DNA from: Mycobacterium sp. GA-1841 | GTDB taxonomy: Bacteria > Actinomycetota > Actinomycetes > Mycobacteriales > Mycobacteriaceae | Assembly: GCF_001954135.1 (NCBI RefSeq) | Contig: NZ_MBEQ01000024.1 | Coordinates: 124,001-188,000 of the forward strand | Length of the DNA stretch: 64,000 bases | Direction: 5' to 3' | Shown here: positions 28,648-38,293 of the stretch, one piece after another | Numbering within the stretch: position 1 is the stretch's first letter | How the letters are laid out: every line of letters starts with the position of its first letter | The notes under the pieces: generated by a model | The model's database searches: none | What the model saw: the letters and a program-made list of their open reading frames with translations, nothing else | What the model was told of the DNA's origin: nothing | Translations under genes and position numbers: made by a program

Positions 28648-30288
28648 ATGCCCGCCACCCTCGTCGAGTCTGGCCAGGATATCGACTCGGCCATGGCCGA
28701 ACTATCGATCCGGCGGCGCTACTGGCTGTTGACGGTGGCGTGCATGGACGTCTCGATCGTGATCGCCTCGATGGTGGCCCTCAATGCCGCGCTACCCGAT
28801 ATCGCCCGGCAGACCACCGCGACCCAGGCCCAACTCACCTGGGTGATCGATGGGTACACCCTGGCGCTGGCCTGCCTGCTTCTCCCGGCCGGCGCCATCG
28901 GCGACCGCTACGGCCGCCGCGGCGCACTCCTGATCGGGCTGACGGTCTTCACGGTGGCCTCGGCCGCGCCACTGATCTGGGACAGCCCGGTACAGCTGAT
29001 CGTGGCCCGAGCCATCGCCGGGGCCGGTGCCGCATTCATCATGCCCGCCACCCTGTCCCTGCTCACCGCCGCCTTTCCGAAGTCCGAACGCAACAAGGCA
29101 ATTGGCATCTGGGCCGGCGTGGTCGGATCAGGGGCCGTCTTCGGATTTCTGATCACCGGCGGGCTGCTGCACTTCTGGCCATGGCAGTCCATCTTCGCCA
29201 CGTTCGCGATCGCGGCGGTGGGCCTGTTCGTCCTGACCTGCACGGTGCCCTCCTCGCGTGATGACACGTCAGCCCCGTTGGACTGGGTCGGGGCGGTGCT
29301 GATCGGCGCCGCGGTGGCCGTGTTCGTGCTCGGCGTGGTCGAGGCCCCGGTGCGGGGCTGGACACATCCGTCGGTGTGGGGCTGCCTGGCCGGTGGGGTC
29401 GTGCTGGGCGTGTTGTTCACCGCGACACAGCTCAAACGGCCGCACCCGTTGCTCGATGTCCGACTGTTCGCCAAACCCGACTTCGCCACCGGGTCCGTGG
29501 GCGTGACGTTTTTGTTCTTCGCCAATTTCGGCTATTTCTTCGTCAGCATGCAGTACATCCAGCTGGTGATGGGTTACAGCCCGATCCAGACGGCATTTGC
29601 GCTGTGCCCGTTGATGGTTCCGGTGCTGGCGCTGGGTGCCACCACCCACCTGTATCTCCCCCGGCTGGGCCTGCGCACCTGCGTGGCAGTCGGCCTGCTG
29701 GTGATCGCGGCCGGCCTGCTGTGCATGCGTCTGCTCGAGGTGGACTCCGGCTATACCGACTTCGCCTGGCCGCTGTTCATCATGAGTACAGGAATCGGAT
29801 TGTGCACGGCACCAACGACATCAGCGATCATGGGTGCTGTTCCGGACGAGAAGCAGGGAGTGGCTTCCGCGGTCAACGACACCGGCCGCGAGGTGGGTGC
29901 CGCACTGGGCATCGCGGTGGCCGGCTCGCTCCTCGCCGCGCATTACCAGAAACACCTCGCGCCGGTACTCGATGCGCTGCCCGGACTGCCCGCCGCGCTC
30001 CGTGAACCGATCCTGGGCTCACTCGCCGAAGCCCTGGCCGTGGCCGGCCAACTGGGCCCGCAGGGACCGGCGGTCGCCGAACTGGCCAAGCAGGCCTTCC
30101 TGGAAGCCACGAACTCCGCGCTGTTGGCGATGGCGATCGTGCTGGCGGTGGCCGCCGTGTTCGTCGGGATCTGGGCACCGGGCCGCGACGGACGTCAGCT
30201 CCTGCTGGTGCGGCGGCTCAGAACGCGAGAAACTCCGCCGCCCGATGACCGATCATGGCAATGGTCGCGTGCGGGCCGCGGCTGGTGA
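28648..30288 (+). CDS. MFS drug/H+ antiporter, 14-helix (DHA2) type
   Basis: The 546-residue protein has about 14 helices and the family motifs WVIDGYTLALACLLLPAGAI, GDRYGRRGALLIGL (motif A) and the central GIWAGVVGSGAVFGFLITG (motif C of antiporters). The ATG at 28648 follows AAGGAG; the longer frame upstream overlaps the TetR gene and is rejected. It is probably controlled by the divergent TetR regulator. The last 71 bases overlap the 3' end of the convergent mftG gene, and the final 25 residues are Arg-rich and probably dispensable. Substrates are unknown; relatives export dyes, drugs or lipids. Confidence 0.9.
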   Translation: MPATLVESGQDIDSAMAELSIRRRYWLLTVACMDVSIVIASMVALNAALPDIARQTTATQAQLTWVIDGYTLALACLLLPAGAIGDRYGRRGALLIGLTVFTVASAAPLIWDSPVQLIVARAIAGAGAAFIMPATLSLLTAAFPKSERNKAIGIWAGVVGSGAVFGFLITGGLLHFWPWQSIFATFAIAAVGLFVLTCTVPSSRDDTSAPLDWVGAVLIGAAVAVFVLGVVEAPVRGWTHPSVWGCLAGGVVLGVLFTATQLKRPHPLLDVRLFAKPDFATGSVGVTFLFFANFGYFFVSMQYIQLVMGYSPIQTAFALCPLMVPVLALGATTHLYLPRLGLRTCVAVGLLVIAAGLLCMRLLEVDSGYTDFAWPLFIMSTGIGLCTAPTTSAIMGAVPDEKQGVASAVNDTGREVGAALGIAVAGSLLAAHYQKHLAPVLDALPGLPAALREPILGSLAEALAVAGQLGPQGPAVAELAKQAFLEATNSALLAMAIVLAVAAVFVGIWAPGRDGRQLLLVRRLRTRETPPPDDRSWQWSRAGRGW

Positions 30289-31663
30289 TGCTCGGCATGA
30301 TCGAGCCGTCCACCACCCACAGATTCTCGACCCCCAACACCCGGCAGGTCGGGTCGAGCACCGCCTCAGGCCCGCTCCCCATCGGCGCCGTCCCCGCCAG
30401 GTGTTGCGACGTCGACCATTGTGGTTCACCCACTTCGGCTGTGCGACTGACCAGTTCACGTGCCAACTCGGCGCCACGGCGCAGCGCCGCGACATCCTCG
30501 GGCACCGTGTCGTAGCGGTGCTCGATGACGGGGGCCACCCTCGGATCGGCCGAGACCAACCGCACGCGGCCCCTGGAGTGCGGACGCATCAGCGCCACCC
30601 CGAGGTGCGGAAGTTCCGCGGGATCGTGCCCGGGCCCGTGCACCATCGCCGAGAACCCCGCCGTGTACGGACGGACCTCGATGCCATCGGCGGTGGTGAG
30701 CACTGCCTCCAACGGAGGCAGGTGATCAGTGGGCGTCCAGGAGACCGGAAGCACCCACTCCGGATGGTCCACGGTGTGACTGCCGACGGGTAGACCGCAG
30801 ACCACGTCGATGCCGAGCGCCTCAAGGTCGGGCGGCGGACCGACACCGGACAGCATCAAAAGGTGAGCTGATCCAATCGCCCCGGCACACAATATGATTC
30901 GATCGGCAAGAACCAGCTCGCCGTCGTCGAGCTCAACCCCGGATGCCTGGCCGTTCGCGATGATCACGCGATGCACCGCGGTGTCGGTGAGCACCACCAG
31001 ATTCGGCCGATTCACCGCCGGCTGCAGAAAAGCGCCACCAGGCCCAACCCTGGTGCCACCGTTGATGTTCAGCGGAACCGCGCCTACCCCGGCCGGGAGG
31101 GCCGCGCCGGCATCCGAGCCGTTGAGGTCGTCGATCCAGCCGAACCCCGCCTGCGTTGCGGCGTCGACGAAAGACGCTGTACATCCATCGAATTCACGCA
31201 TTCGCCGAATCTTGATCGGCCCGTCGGCACCGTGCAGGGCAGTATTGAAATCCAGGTCGGTCTCGATCACCCGGAAGTGCGGCAGGACGTCATCCCAGCT
31301 CCAGCCGGCGACCCCCCAGCCATCGAAGTCGGTCGGCAGACCGCGACAGAAGTAACCGCCGTTGACGGCGCCCGAACCACCCACCACCGACCCGCGCACG
31401 ATCTCGGCGCGCCGGCGCGGCTGCTCGGTGAGCGTGGTGGCGTAGTGGCGCACCACCGAACTGGCCGCACCGATCGGCAGCCGTACACCGTCGGTGATCT
31501 GAGCGGCCACCCGCGGGTCAGTGGGCGCCGGCCCGGCCTCGACGACGGTGACCTGACAGTGGGGATCAAGGGAAAGGCGTTCGGCCAACACCGATCCGGC
31601 ACTGCCGGCGCCGACGATCAAGACATCCGTGTGCTCCGGAGGAGCGTGGTATGGCCAGGTCAA
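30218..31663 (-). CDS. mftG: Mycofactocin-system GMC oxidoreductase MftG
   Basis: The 481-residue flavoprotein has the FAD dinucleotide-binding motif VLIVGAGSAGSVLAERLS near the N-terminus, the GMC segment GSVVGGSGAVNGGYFCRG, and the C-terminal QHLAGTAPMGSG and SRGPHATIAMIGH motifs. It belongs to the glucose-methanol-choline family and is the member linked to mycofactocin, where it is proposed to oxidise reduced mycofactocin and pass electrons to respiration. Translation seems to start at TTG 31663, nine bases after mftF, since no ATG or GTG precedes the nucleotide-binding motif. Its 3' end overlaps the MFS gene. Confidence 0.92.
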   Translation of the reverse strand: MTWPYHAPPEHTDVLIVGAGSAGSVLAERLSLDPHCQVTVVEAGPAPTDPRVAAQITDGVRLPIGAASSVVRHYATTLTEQPRRRAEIVRGSVVGGSGAVNGGYFCRGLPTDFDGWGVAGWSWDDVLPHFRVIETDLDFNTALHGADGPIKIRRMREFDGCTASFVDAATQAGFGWIDDLNGSDAGAALPAGVGAVPLNINGGTRVGPGGAFLQPAVNRPNLVVLTDTAVHRVIIANGQASGVELDDGELVLADRIILCAGAIGSAHLLMLSGVGPPPDLEALGIDVVCGLPVGSHTVDHPEWVLPVSWTPTDHLPPLEAVLTTADGIEVRPYTAGFSAMVHGPGHDPAELPHLGVALMRPHSRGRVRLVSADPRVAPVIEHRYDTVPEDVAALRRGAELARELVSRTAEVGEPQWSTSQHLAGTAPMGSGPEAVLDPTCRVLGVENLWVVDGSIMPSITSRGPHATIAMIGHRAAEFLAF

Positions 31664-31672
31664 GACGCGCCG

Positions 31673-33085
31673 TCAGCTCCGCAGCTGCGGCTTGAGCGCA
31701 CCGAGCTGACGTTCCCGCATCACACCTGTCCACAGGCCCAGGCCGTAGGCCATGTCGTCGAGGCGCTTGAGCAGGACATGGGTCAGCAGGCCGACCGGTT
31801 TGGTGTCGTCGTCGGTGTTGCCGCGCCGGGTCGCCCAGTCGACCACACCGTCGAGCACCGCAGCCACCAGCACCGCATGCCGCGCCCGCCGGAACAGCAG
31901 AGCGGCGATCAGCGCCACCGGCCAGTAGTGCCGGCAGATCGCCGAGCACAGTTGCAGCGCCGACGACCAGAGTCCGCGCGCAGTCACCGCGGCGACCTCG
32001 GTGGGCTCGGTGTCGACCGTGGACAGGGATCGTGCGATGCGCCGGCCGGTGAAGATTGCGAGCACCACCGAGCCCAGGTAACCGACACACGAGCCCATCG
32101 CCAGCAGCAGCCACACCATCAAGGTCCAGCCGGAGATCACCACCGGCGCCGTCTTGCCGGGATGCCGGACCGCCAGCGGTGCGGCCGAAGAACCGTAGAA
32201 AGCCTTGCGGTTGAACCACTCTCGCAGATCGGTCCGGTGGTCGTGGGCCACGAGCGCGATCGGCTCGTACCGCAGCCGGGCCCCGGACTCGACCAGCCGC
32301 CAGCACAGGTCGACGTCTTCGCCGGAGTGCATGGTCTCGTCGAACCCGCCCACCGCGGTCAGTGCCGACCGCCGGCAGATGATCGCCGCACTCGGCACAT
32401 AGGACACCGGGCCGTAGGGCACCACCGGCGCCTCGCGCACCCCGAGATCCAGTGACGACCGGACCGCCTCGTAACGGGCTACCACGTTGTCGGCGGTGTG
32501 CAGCCCGACGATGCGGGGCGCCACCAGGGCCACCGCCGGATCGCAGAAGTGGCCGAGCAACGCCTCCAGCCAGCCGCGGCGGGGCACCACATCCGAGTCC
32601 AGGAAAGCCACGAAATCGGTCTCACAGGCCGCCAGACCCGTGTTGCGGGCCGCCGCCGGACCGTTGCTGGTCAGGTGCCGCAGCACCTGCACGTCGCAGT
32701 GCATGCCGGCGAACTCGGATTGCGCCACCGGGACCGCCGAACCGTCGTCGACCACGACCACCTTCAGACCGCGCAACGCCGCGATCAACCGGTGCAGCCC
32801 GGATACGTTGTCACGCACCGGGATTATGACGGTGACGTCCCGATGGGACGGTCCGCTGGGCGGGCGGGGGTGGGCCACCGTGGCGTCGAGCAAAGTCCGC
32901 GCCAATTGCGCACTCTGCGCGTCGTGGACTTCCAGCCGGCCACCGTTGAGCATGGTCTGCGCCGTCGGCGCGAGCCGCAGCAAGCGCGTCGGCGACCCAC
33001 CCAGCAACGCCGCACCGGCCCCGAGCACCTTGACCCGGCGATCCACCTGCACGGCGAAACCGTCGGGCAGCCTCGGTCCGGTCAT
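31673..33085 (-). CDS. mftF: Mycofactocin glycosyltransferase MftF
   Basis: The 470-residue GT2 enzyme has the N-terminal [20 protein letters not shown], the catalytic domain [26 protein letters not shown], the acidic [12 protein letters not shown] motif and a later [14 protein letters not shown], then two hydrophobic helices (about residues 320-350 and 400-420). MftF attaches oligoglucose chains to (pre)mycofactocin. The ATG overlaps the mftE stop (ATGA at 33082-33085). The length equals that of the M. tuberculosis homologue. Confidence 0.94.
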   Translation of the reverse strand: MTGPRLPDGFAVQVDRRVKVLGAGAALLGGSPTRLLRLAPTAQTMLNGGRLEVHDAQSAQLARTLLDATVAHPRPPSGPSHRDVTVIIPVRDNVSGLHRLIAALRGLKVVVVDDGSAVPVAQSEFAGMHCDVQVLRHLTSNGPAAARNTGLAACETDFVAFLDSDVVPRRGWLEALLGHFCDPAVALVAPRIVGLHTADNVVARYEAVRSSLDLGVREAPVVPYGPVSYVPSAAIICRRSALTAVGGFDETMHSGEDVDLCWRLVESGARLRYEPIALVAHDHRTDLREWFNRKAFYGSSAAPLAVRHPGKTAPVVISGWTLMVWLLLAMGSCVGYLGSVVLAIFTGRRIARSLSTVDTEPTEVAAVTARGLWSSALQLCSAICRHYWPVALIAALLFRRARHAVLVAAVLDGVVDWATRRGNTDDDTKPVGLLTHVLLKRLDDMAYGLGLWTGVMRERQLGALKPQLRS

Positions 33086-33825
33086 GTCAGCAATCCATTC
33101 CGGTCCGGCAGCCACCGCCTCATCCGACCCACGCAGCCGTCGACCATCTCAGCAAAGATACGCTCCCCCTCGGCCGCGGTGGCGGTCGTCGGGTCACCGA
33201 GCACCCCGACCTCACTGACCGCGGCAATCCCCCCACTGCGCATCGCCGGCATGAGCTCCACCAGCGGGGCGGTGTTCCCCGGAATCAGGTCGTCGAGGGC
33301 GACGAGACCCGGTGAAATATGTAGCAATACAGACGTTTCGGTATGCCCCGCATGGGCATCGGCACCGGCGGCGGCACACGGGACCCAGCCGGCATCACGG
33401 CCTTCTCCGCGCAACTGCGGCACTGCACCCGCCAGCGCCTCCACGTTGCCGCCGTGGCCGTTGACGAAGACCAACCGACCGGCCCAACTCGATGCGGATC
33501 GCCCGTACTCCACCAGCAACGATCGCAGCGCAGCGGTGCCGATCGACACCGTGCCCGGGAACCCCTCGTGTTCGCCGCTGGCGCCGTAGGGGACCGGTGG
33601 CGCGACCACCCAGGCACCACCGGAGGCGGCATCGAGGCGCTGGACAACCGCGTCGGCGACCGCGGAAGCAATGCGCGTGTCGGTGTCCAAGGGCAGGTGC
33701 GGGCCATGTTGCTCGGTTGAGCCGATGGGAACGATCAACATTGGCGACATGCTGCGTAGCTGCCTCGACGTTGAGTTCCCGAGCCCGCTGGGGAAAGCCA
33801 CGTGCCGATCGTAGGCCGAATTCAC
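33082..33825 (-). CDS. mftE: Mycofactocin precursor peptide peptidase MftE (creatininase family)
   Basis: The 247-residue enzyme carries creatininase-family metal ligands in [43 protein letters not shown] and AGHTETS. MftE cleaves the modified MftA peptide to release the C-terminal Val-Tyr-derived core. The GTG start at 33825 gives [11 protein letters not shown], like the homologue in M. tuberculosis. It is separated from mftD by 132 bases, the only large gap in the gene cluster. Confidence 0.94.
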   Translation of the reverse strand: MNSAYDRHVAFPSGLGNSTSRQLRSMSPMLIVPIGSTEQHGPHLPLDTDTRIASAVADAVVQRLDAASGGAWVVAPPVPYGASGEHEGFPGTVSIGTAALRSLLVEYGRSASSWAGRLVFVNGHGGNVEALAGAVPQLRGEGRDAGWVPCAAAGADAHAGHTETSVLLHISPGLVALDDLIPGNTAPLVELMPAMRSGGIAAVSEVGVLGDPTTATAAEGERIFAEMVDGCVGRMRRWLPDRNGLLT

Positions 33826-33922
33826 TTACTGTGCGCCAATTGTTGGAGCACGAGCAGCAATTGATTTGCCTCCAGTTTCCCCAGACCCGCCGTGAGCATC
33901 ACGTACGCCTCTCCTGCCACCC

Positions 33923-33949
33923 CCGTCACGCTGCACCTCAGGGTGACGG
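33923..33949. repeat. Inverted repeat in the mftD-mftE gap
   Basis: CCGTCAC (33923-33929) and GTGACGG (33943-33949) lie within 132 non-coding bases just after the mftD stop. The repeat could be a weak attenuator or processing site that lowers expression of mftE-F-G relative to mftA-D, or a protein-binding site. There is no T run. Confidence 0.35.
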
Positions 33950-33957
33950 TAAGCCTG

Positions 33958-35151
33958 TCAGGCGTCGGTGCGCGGGACCCCCAGCGCCCTCAGGAAGCCC
34001 TCCGGGACGAGGATGTCCTCCGGCGTCAGGTCATGGATCGAGGACTTCCCCAGCCCGCGCAGCACCGAGTCGATGCCACCGGACAGGATGTCCAGCACGT
34101 TCTCGACACCCGCCTGACCGTTGGCAGCCAGACCCCACAGGTAGGCCCGACCGATCATCACCGCCCGGGCGCCGAGCGCCACGGCCTTGACGACGTCGCT
34201 ACCCCGCCGGATGCCACCGTCCAGCAAAACCTCCACCTGGTCGCCGACCGCTTCGGCGATGGCGGGCAGGCAACGGATCGCCGCCGGCGTCCCGTCCAGG
34301 TTGTTGCCACCGTGATTGGACACCGTGATCGCCGAAACACCGGCGTCAACAGCACGTTTGGCATCGTCGACGCGCACCATGCCCTTCAGCAGGAACGGCG
34401 CGTCACCCCACTGCTCACGCAGCCAGGCGATGTCCTCCCAGGTCGGTGGTGGGGTACCCATCCACTGTCCGTACGCCTCGAAGAACGGCGGTCCCGGCTC
34501 ACCACGGCGGCCCTGGTTGGGCACGCGCAGATCCGGCGGCCGCAGATGTTTGCCGAAGCTCCACAGCCAGCGCGGTTTGGTGATCACCTCCGGCGACATC
34601 TTGATCATCGTCTTGAGGTCCATCTTCTCCGGGATCTTGGGGCTTCCCCAGTCCCGGCCGTGGCTGAAGCTCCAGTCGGTGGTGGCGATCAGGCCCTTGG
34701 CTCCGGCGTCCTTGGCACGCTGCACCCGTTCGGCGATCTCGTCGCGGGTTCCGAGCCAGTAGATCTGAAAGAAGATCTTGTCGTTGACGGCGGTGACTTC
34801 CTCCATGGGCTTGCTGGCGAACGAGGACAGCCCCATGGCCGTGCCACGGGCGGCCGCGGCCCGGGCCACCGCCACCTCACCGTCCGGGTCGACCGCTTGC
34901 ACACCGGTCGGCGAGATGATGACAGGCATCGAAATGTCTTGGCCCATCACGGTTGTTGCCATTTCACGCTTCTCGGTGGCACCCACCACGTGCGGGGCGA
35001 AACCGAGTTCGGCGAACGCCTCCACGTTGTCGGAGACCGTCACGCCTTTCTCACTGGCGGAGATCAGCGACGAGTAAGCGGACTTCGGGAGCCGCTTCTT
35101 CGCCCGTTGCTGGGCAATGGCGACGGTCTCGAACCAGGTATCACGGGCCAT
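33958..35151 (-). CDS. mftD: Pre-mycofactocin synthase MftD (FMN-dependent alpha-hydroxy-acid-oxidase fold)
   Basis: The 397-residue flavoenzyme starts MARDTWFETVAIAQQRAKKR and shows the FMN barrel motifs of the lactate/glycolate oxidase family: PVIISPTGVQAVDPDGEVAV, VSNHGGNNLDGTPAAIRCLP, LLDGGIRRGSDVVKAVALGA and VMIGRAYLWGL. MftD oxidises the Val-Tyr-derived intermediate to the redox-active pre-mycofactocin. It starts three bases after mftC, so the two are coupled. The length is typical. Confidence 0.95.
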   Translation of the reverse strand: MARDTWFETVAIAQQRAKKRLPKSAYSSLISASEKGVTVSDNVEAFAELGFAPHVVGATEKREMATTVMGQDISMPVIISPTGVQAVDPDGEVAVARAAAARGTAMGLSSFASKPMEEVTAVNDKIFFQIYWLGTRDEIAERVQRAKDAGAKGLIATTDWSFSHGRDWGSPKIPEKMDLKTMIKMSPEVITKPRWLWSFGKHLRPPDLRVPNQGRRGEPGPPFFEAYGQWMGTPPPTWEDIAWLREQWGDAPFLLKGMVRVDDAKRAVDAGVSAITVSNHGGNNLDGTPAAIRCLPAIAEAVGDQVEVLLDGGIRRGSDVVKAVALGARAVMIGRAYLWGLAANGQAGVENVLDILSGGIDSVLRGLGKSSIHDLTPEDILVPEGFLRALGVPRTDA

Positions 35152-35154
35152 GGG

Positions 35155-36357
35155 TTACACCGGACTTTCGTTACAGATGCGGGCGGGCGGCTTGGTCAGC
35201 AACTTCAGTGCGACCGGGCCCTGCTTCGTGCCGCGCGAATGATCACCACTCGGCTTGGGTTTGGTGCGCTCCAGTGCGAGCGCCGGTTCTCCCCAGCCCT
35301 CGACGCACTCGGGATCCGGCCCGTCCATCGGCAGGCCGGTGAAGAACTTGGCGGCCATGCAGCCCCCGCGGCAGGCGTCGTAATGCCCGCAGCCACTGCA
35401 GGCGCCTGCCGACTGCGGCTCGCGCAGTTCGCGGAACAACGGGGAGTTCTGCCAGACATTCTGGAAGCCGGACCCGAAACCGGTGTCTTCCAAGATATTT
35501 CCGGCCAGGAATTTGTCATGGATGGCGAACGGGCAGGCATACACGTCGCCCACCGGATCGATCAGACACACCACCCGGCCGGCGCCGCACAGGTTCAGCC
35601 CGGCCAGCGCGCCGGGCTCGCCCAGGCCCGACAGGTGGAAGAACGAGTCCCCGGTCAAGACCCGCTCGCCGTGGGAAACCAGCCAGTCGTACAGCTGACG
35701 CTGCTGGTCCGGGGTGGGGTGCAGCTCGTCCCAGACATCGGCACCGCGACCGGACGGGCGCAGCCGGGTGATCCGCAGCGTGGCGCCGTAGCGGTCGGCC
35801 AGTGCCTTGAACTCGTCGAGCTGGTCGACATTGTGGCGCGTGACCACCACGGAGATCTTTGCGTCGGAAAAGCCTGCGGCAGCGAGGTTTTCCAGCGCCC
35901 GCACGGCCATGTCGAACGAGCCCTTACCGCGCACGGCGTCGTTGACCTCGGCGTTGGCGCCGTCGAGCGAGATCTGCACGTCGACGTAGTCGCTGGCCGC
36001 CAGTTTCGCGGCGACCTCCGGCGTGATGCGCACACCGTTGGTGGAGAACTTGACGCCCACGTGATGCTCGGTGGCGTAGTCGACAAGCTCCCAGAAGTCC
36101 GGGCGCACAGTGGGTTCCCCACCGCCGATGTTCACATAGAACACCTGCATGCGTTCCAGCTCGTCGATGATGTCCTTGCACTGTTGGGTGGACAGTTCGC
36201 GCGGATCGCGCTTACCCGAGGAGGACAGGCAGTGCACACACGCCAGGTTGCAGGCGTAGGTGAGTTCCCAGGTCAGGCAGATCGGGGCGTCGAGTCCGCT
36301 TTCGAACTGTTCGACGAGGCGTGGCACCCGAACAGGTGCAGGTGCAACAGAAGTCAT
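35155..36357 (-). CDS. mftC: Mycofactocin maturase MftC (radical SAM/SPASM)
   Basis: The 400-residue enzyme has the radical SAM cluster motif CNLACVHC (Cys36, Cys40, Cys43), the glycine-rich NIGGGEPTVRPDFWEL, and a C-terminal SPASM region with Cys-rich ACSGCGHYDACRGGC for auxiliary clusters. MftC decarboxylates the C-terminal Tyr of MftA and forms the Val-Tyr crosslink. The ATG at 36357 overlaps the mftB stop (ATGA, 36354-36357); the longer frame runs into mftB. The C-terminal tail after the clusters (KPKPSGDHSRGTKQG) is basic. Confidence 0.96.
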   Translation of the reverse strand: MTSVAPAPVRVPRLVEQFESGLDAPICLTWELTYACNLACVHCLSSSGKRDPRELSTQQCKDIIDELERMQVFYVNIGGGEPTVRPDFWELVDYATEHHVGVKFSTNGVRITPEVAAKLAASDYVDVQISLDGANAEVNDAVRGKGSFDMAVRALENLAAAGFSDAKISVVVTRHNVDQLDEFKALADRYGATLRITRLRPSGRGADVWDELHPTPDQQRQLYDWLVSHGERVLTGDSFFHLSGLGEPGALAGLNLCGAGRVVCLIDPVGDVYACPFAIHDKFLAGNILEDTGFGSGFQNVWQNSPLFRELREPQSAGACSGCGHYDACRGGCMAAKFFTGLPMDGPDPECVEGWGEPALALERTKPKPSGDHSRGTKQGPVALKLLTKPPARICNESPV

Positions 36358-36668
36358 GAGCAATTCCCGGGGATGAGCATTTTCGATGACACCAGCACGC
36401 TCAGCGCGTGCAGGTAGGGACCTTGGTCCGAGTCCGAGATTCCGGCCGCGCGGCACGCGGACCGGGCGTCGGGGTGGTCAGCCAGAGAGTTGACCACCTC
36501 GACGACCGTCCGGTTCTTCAGAAACGACAGCTTGCGGGTTCCGAAGTGATACAGCAGGGCGCCGAACGGTTCTGGCCGCACCGCCACCTGATGGTGCAAT
36601 CGCCAGCTGACATCCGGGTCGAATACGACACCGCCGCGCCCCGCCGTTTCGACGACCTGTGTGGACAC
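36354..36668 (-). CDS. mftB: Mycofactocin chaperone MftB (PqqD-like recognition element)
   Basis: The 104-residue protein has the RRE pattern DVSWRLHHQVAVRPEPFGAL, LYHFGTRKLSFLKNRTVVEV and a C-terminal helix ending SSKMLIPGNCS. MftB binds MftA and presents it to MftC. The likely start is GTG 36668, two bases after the mftA stop; no ATG lies in a suitable place. It overlaps mftC by 4 bases. Confidence 0.93.
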   Translation of the reverse strand: MSTQVVETAGRGGVVFDPDVSWRLHHQVAVRPEPFGALLYHFGTRKLSFLKNRTVVEVVNSLADHPDARSACRAAGISDSDQGPYLHALSVLVSSKMLIPGNCS

Positions 36669-36670
36669 CG

Positions 36671-36766
36671 TCAGTAAACCCCGCACATACCGTCGATCGA
36701 GACCTCTTCGACGAGCGTCTCGGTGACGAGCTGAGTTTCGGTTTCGGCCTGCGGGTTCTGATCCAT
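36671..36766 (-). CDS. mftA: Mycofactocin precursor peptide MftA
   Basis: The 31-residue peptide starts [12 protein letters not shown] and ends with the invariant core IDGMCGVY; the last Val and Tyr become the cofactor. The acidic middle part (TETLVEEVS) is the recognition region for MftB. The ATG at 36766 has a purine-rich ribosome site (GAAAGAAAGG) 8 bases upstream. It is the first gene of the mftABCDEFG cluster and is too short for usual gene finders. Confidence 0.97.
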   Translation of the reverse strand: MDQNPQAETETQLVTETLVEEVSIDGMCGVY

Positions 36767-36811
36767 GAGTCGCACCTTTCTTTCGGCTGTTCTGGTACCT
36801 CTGGGTCTCGA

Positions 36812-36857
36812 CATTTGTGACCTGAGTCGCAAGAATATGGCATCGAGTGCACAAATG
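36812..36857. promoter_or_regulatory. Spaced inverted repeat between mftA and mftR
   Basis: CATTTGTG (36812-36819) and CACAAATG (36850-36857) are exact inverted copies 30 bases apart in the 105-base divergent region. They flank an AT-rich core (AGAATATGG) likely to contain promoter elements. This arrangement suggests MftR binding on both sides of the mft promoter. Confidence 0.55.
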
Positions 36858-36871
36858 GAAGGGCGGATTTC

Positions 36872-37471
36872 ATGCAGGCATCCGGACCCCGGGTCGGTCG
36901 GCGCCCGTCCACCACGCAGGACCACATCACCGACGTCGCGCTGGCACTGTTCGCCACCCGCGGCTTCGACGAGGTCAGCGTCGACGACGTGGCCAAGGCC
37001 GCCGGTATCGCGCGTCGCACGCTGTTCCGCTACTACGCCTCCAAGAACGCCATCCCCTGGGGTGACTTCGACGCCCACCTGCAACACCTGCGTGAGTTGC
37101 TGGCCGCATTGAGCACCGAGATACCGCTGGCCGAAGCACTGCGCGAGGCGCTGCTCTCCTTCAACACCTATGACACACAGGAGATGGCCCAACACCGCCT
37201 GCGGATGCAGGTGATCCTGGAAACCGCAGGGCTACAGGCCTATTCGATGACGATGTACGCCGGCTGGCGCGACGTCATCGCCACCTACGCGGCACAGCGG
37301 ATCGGCGCCGAACCCGGCGATCTAATGCCGCAGACCGTGGGATGGCTGATGCTCGGCGTCGCACTGTCGGCATATGAACACTGGCTTGCCGACGAGGCGG
37401 TGGCACTGCCGGACGCCATTTCCCGGGCGTTCGAGGTGGCCCGGCCGGGCCTCGAGGGCCTAGCCCCGTAG
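36872..37471 (+). CDS. mftR: Mycofactocin system transcriptional regulator MftR (TetR family)
   Basis: The 199-residue protein has an N-terminal helix-turn-helix ([20 protein letters not shown], then [18 protein letters not shown]) and an alpha-helical C-terminal domain. MftR of M. smegmatis represses the mft operon and responds to acyl-CoA. The gene is divergent from mftA, with the CATTTGTG/CACAAATG repeat between them. It ends convergently with the PhyH gene, overlapping it by 12 bases. Confidence 0.94.
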   Translation: MQASGPRVGRRPSTTQDHITDVALALFATRGFDEVSVDDVAKAAGIARRTLFRYYASKNAIPWGDFDAHLQHLRELLAALSTEIPLAEALREALLSFNTYDTQEMAQHRLRMQVILETAGLQAYSMTMYAGWRDVIATYAAQRIGAEPGDLMPQTVGWLMLGVALSAYEHWLADEAVALPDAISRAFEVARPGLEGLAP

Positions 37472-38206
37472 CTCGCCCCACGCGCAGGCCAGTGCCGTCG
37501 GATTCTGTGGATCGAGCGGTTGGGTGAGCATGACCGGTGCCTGCGACATGAAACGCGGTGTGCCGCCGCGGTGTACGTCGGCAGCATGAGCGGTAAACGG
37601 ATGCACCAGATACATGTCACCGGGCCGGCCCGTCGCACGAACCACCGGACGGGTCCGGCTGGACCTCTCGACCAGCTCACCGGCTTCGCTGAAGGCCACC
37701 GGTCCGGGCCCGAGCACCTTGGCCACGTCGCGGTGTGAACCTACGCGGATCCGCGTCGGGGCATCGTCGGGGCCGACCTCGGACAGCAGTGTCAGCACGA
37801 GCACGGTATGTGGTCGGCCACTGACCGCCCACTCCCCTCCGGTCAGCGGGGTGTTGGCATCGATGTGCCAGCCGCGGTCCTCGGCAGGCGGATCTACGGG
37901 AAATCGGACCGGGACATTGCCCAGGGAGCCCCGCGGAAGCCAACCACCGAGTCCACAGATCCGATCCAGGGCATCGGTGAGAGCGACGCTGCTCACCAGC
38001 TGGCCGAACGGACCCGCGCCAGTCAGATCGGCCGCCCACACCACGGCGTTGGTCCACGATGCCGGATCATCCGGAGACAGCCCGATCTGGGCCCACAACA
38101 GATCCCGGGCGGCATCGGCGATTTCGGCCGGCGCGGCCTGTTCGATCTTGACGAACCCGTCCCGCGTGAATGCGTCGACGTTCACCACCCGACCACCATG
38201 ACCCAC
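37460..38206 (-). CDS. Phytanoyl-CoA dioxygenase (PhyH) family protein
   Basis: The 248-residue protein (248 from GTG 38206; GTG codons at 38188 and 38185 are alternatives) starts near [20 protein letters not shown], the common opening of PhyH proteins. The Fe(II)/2-oxoglutarate ligands are visible as HID in WHIDAN and the His of [10 protein letters not shown], with Arg of RGGTPRFMS for 2-oxoglutarate. It probably hydroxylates a small molecule or lipid. It overlaps the 3' end of mftR by 12 bases. No partner gene defines its substrate. Confidence 0.85.
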   Translation of the reverse strand: MGHGGRVVNVDAFTRDGFVKIEQAAPAEIADAARDLLWAQIGLSPDDPASWTNAVVWAADLTGAGPFGQLVSSVALTDALDRICGLGGWLPRGSLGNVPVRFPVDPPAEDRGWHIDANTPLTGGEWAVSGRPHTVLVLTLLSEVGPDDAPTRIRVGSHRDVAKVLGPGPVAFSEAGELVERSSRTRPVVRATGRPGDMYLVHPFTAHAADVHRGGTPRFMSQAPVMLTQPLDPQNPTALACAWGELRG

Positions 38207-38293
38207 CTCGCCTGATCCAGGCCACTGAATTTCCGGCGAAAAAATCTCCCCAACGGGCGTCGGAGTTCGGTGCCCGGCGGCGACGATAACGGT

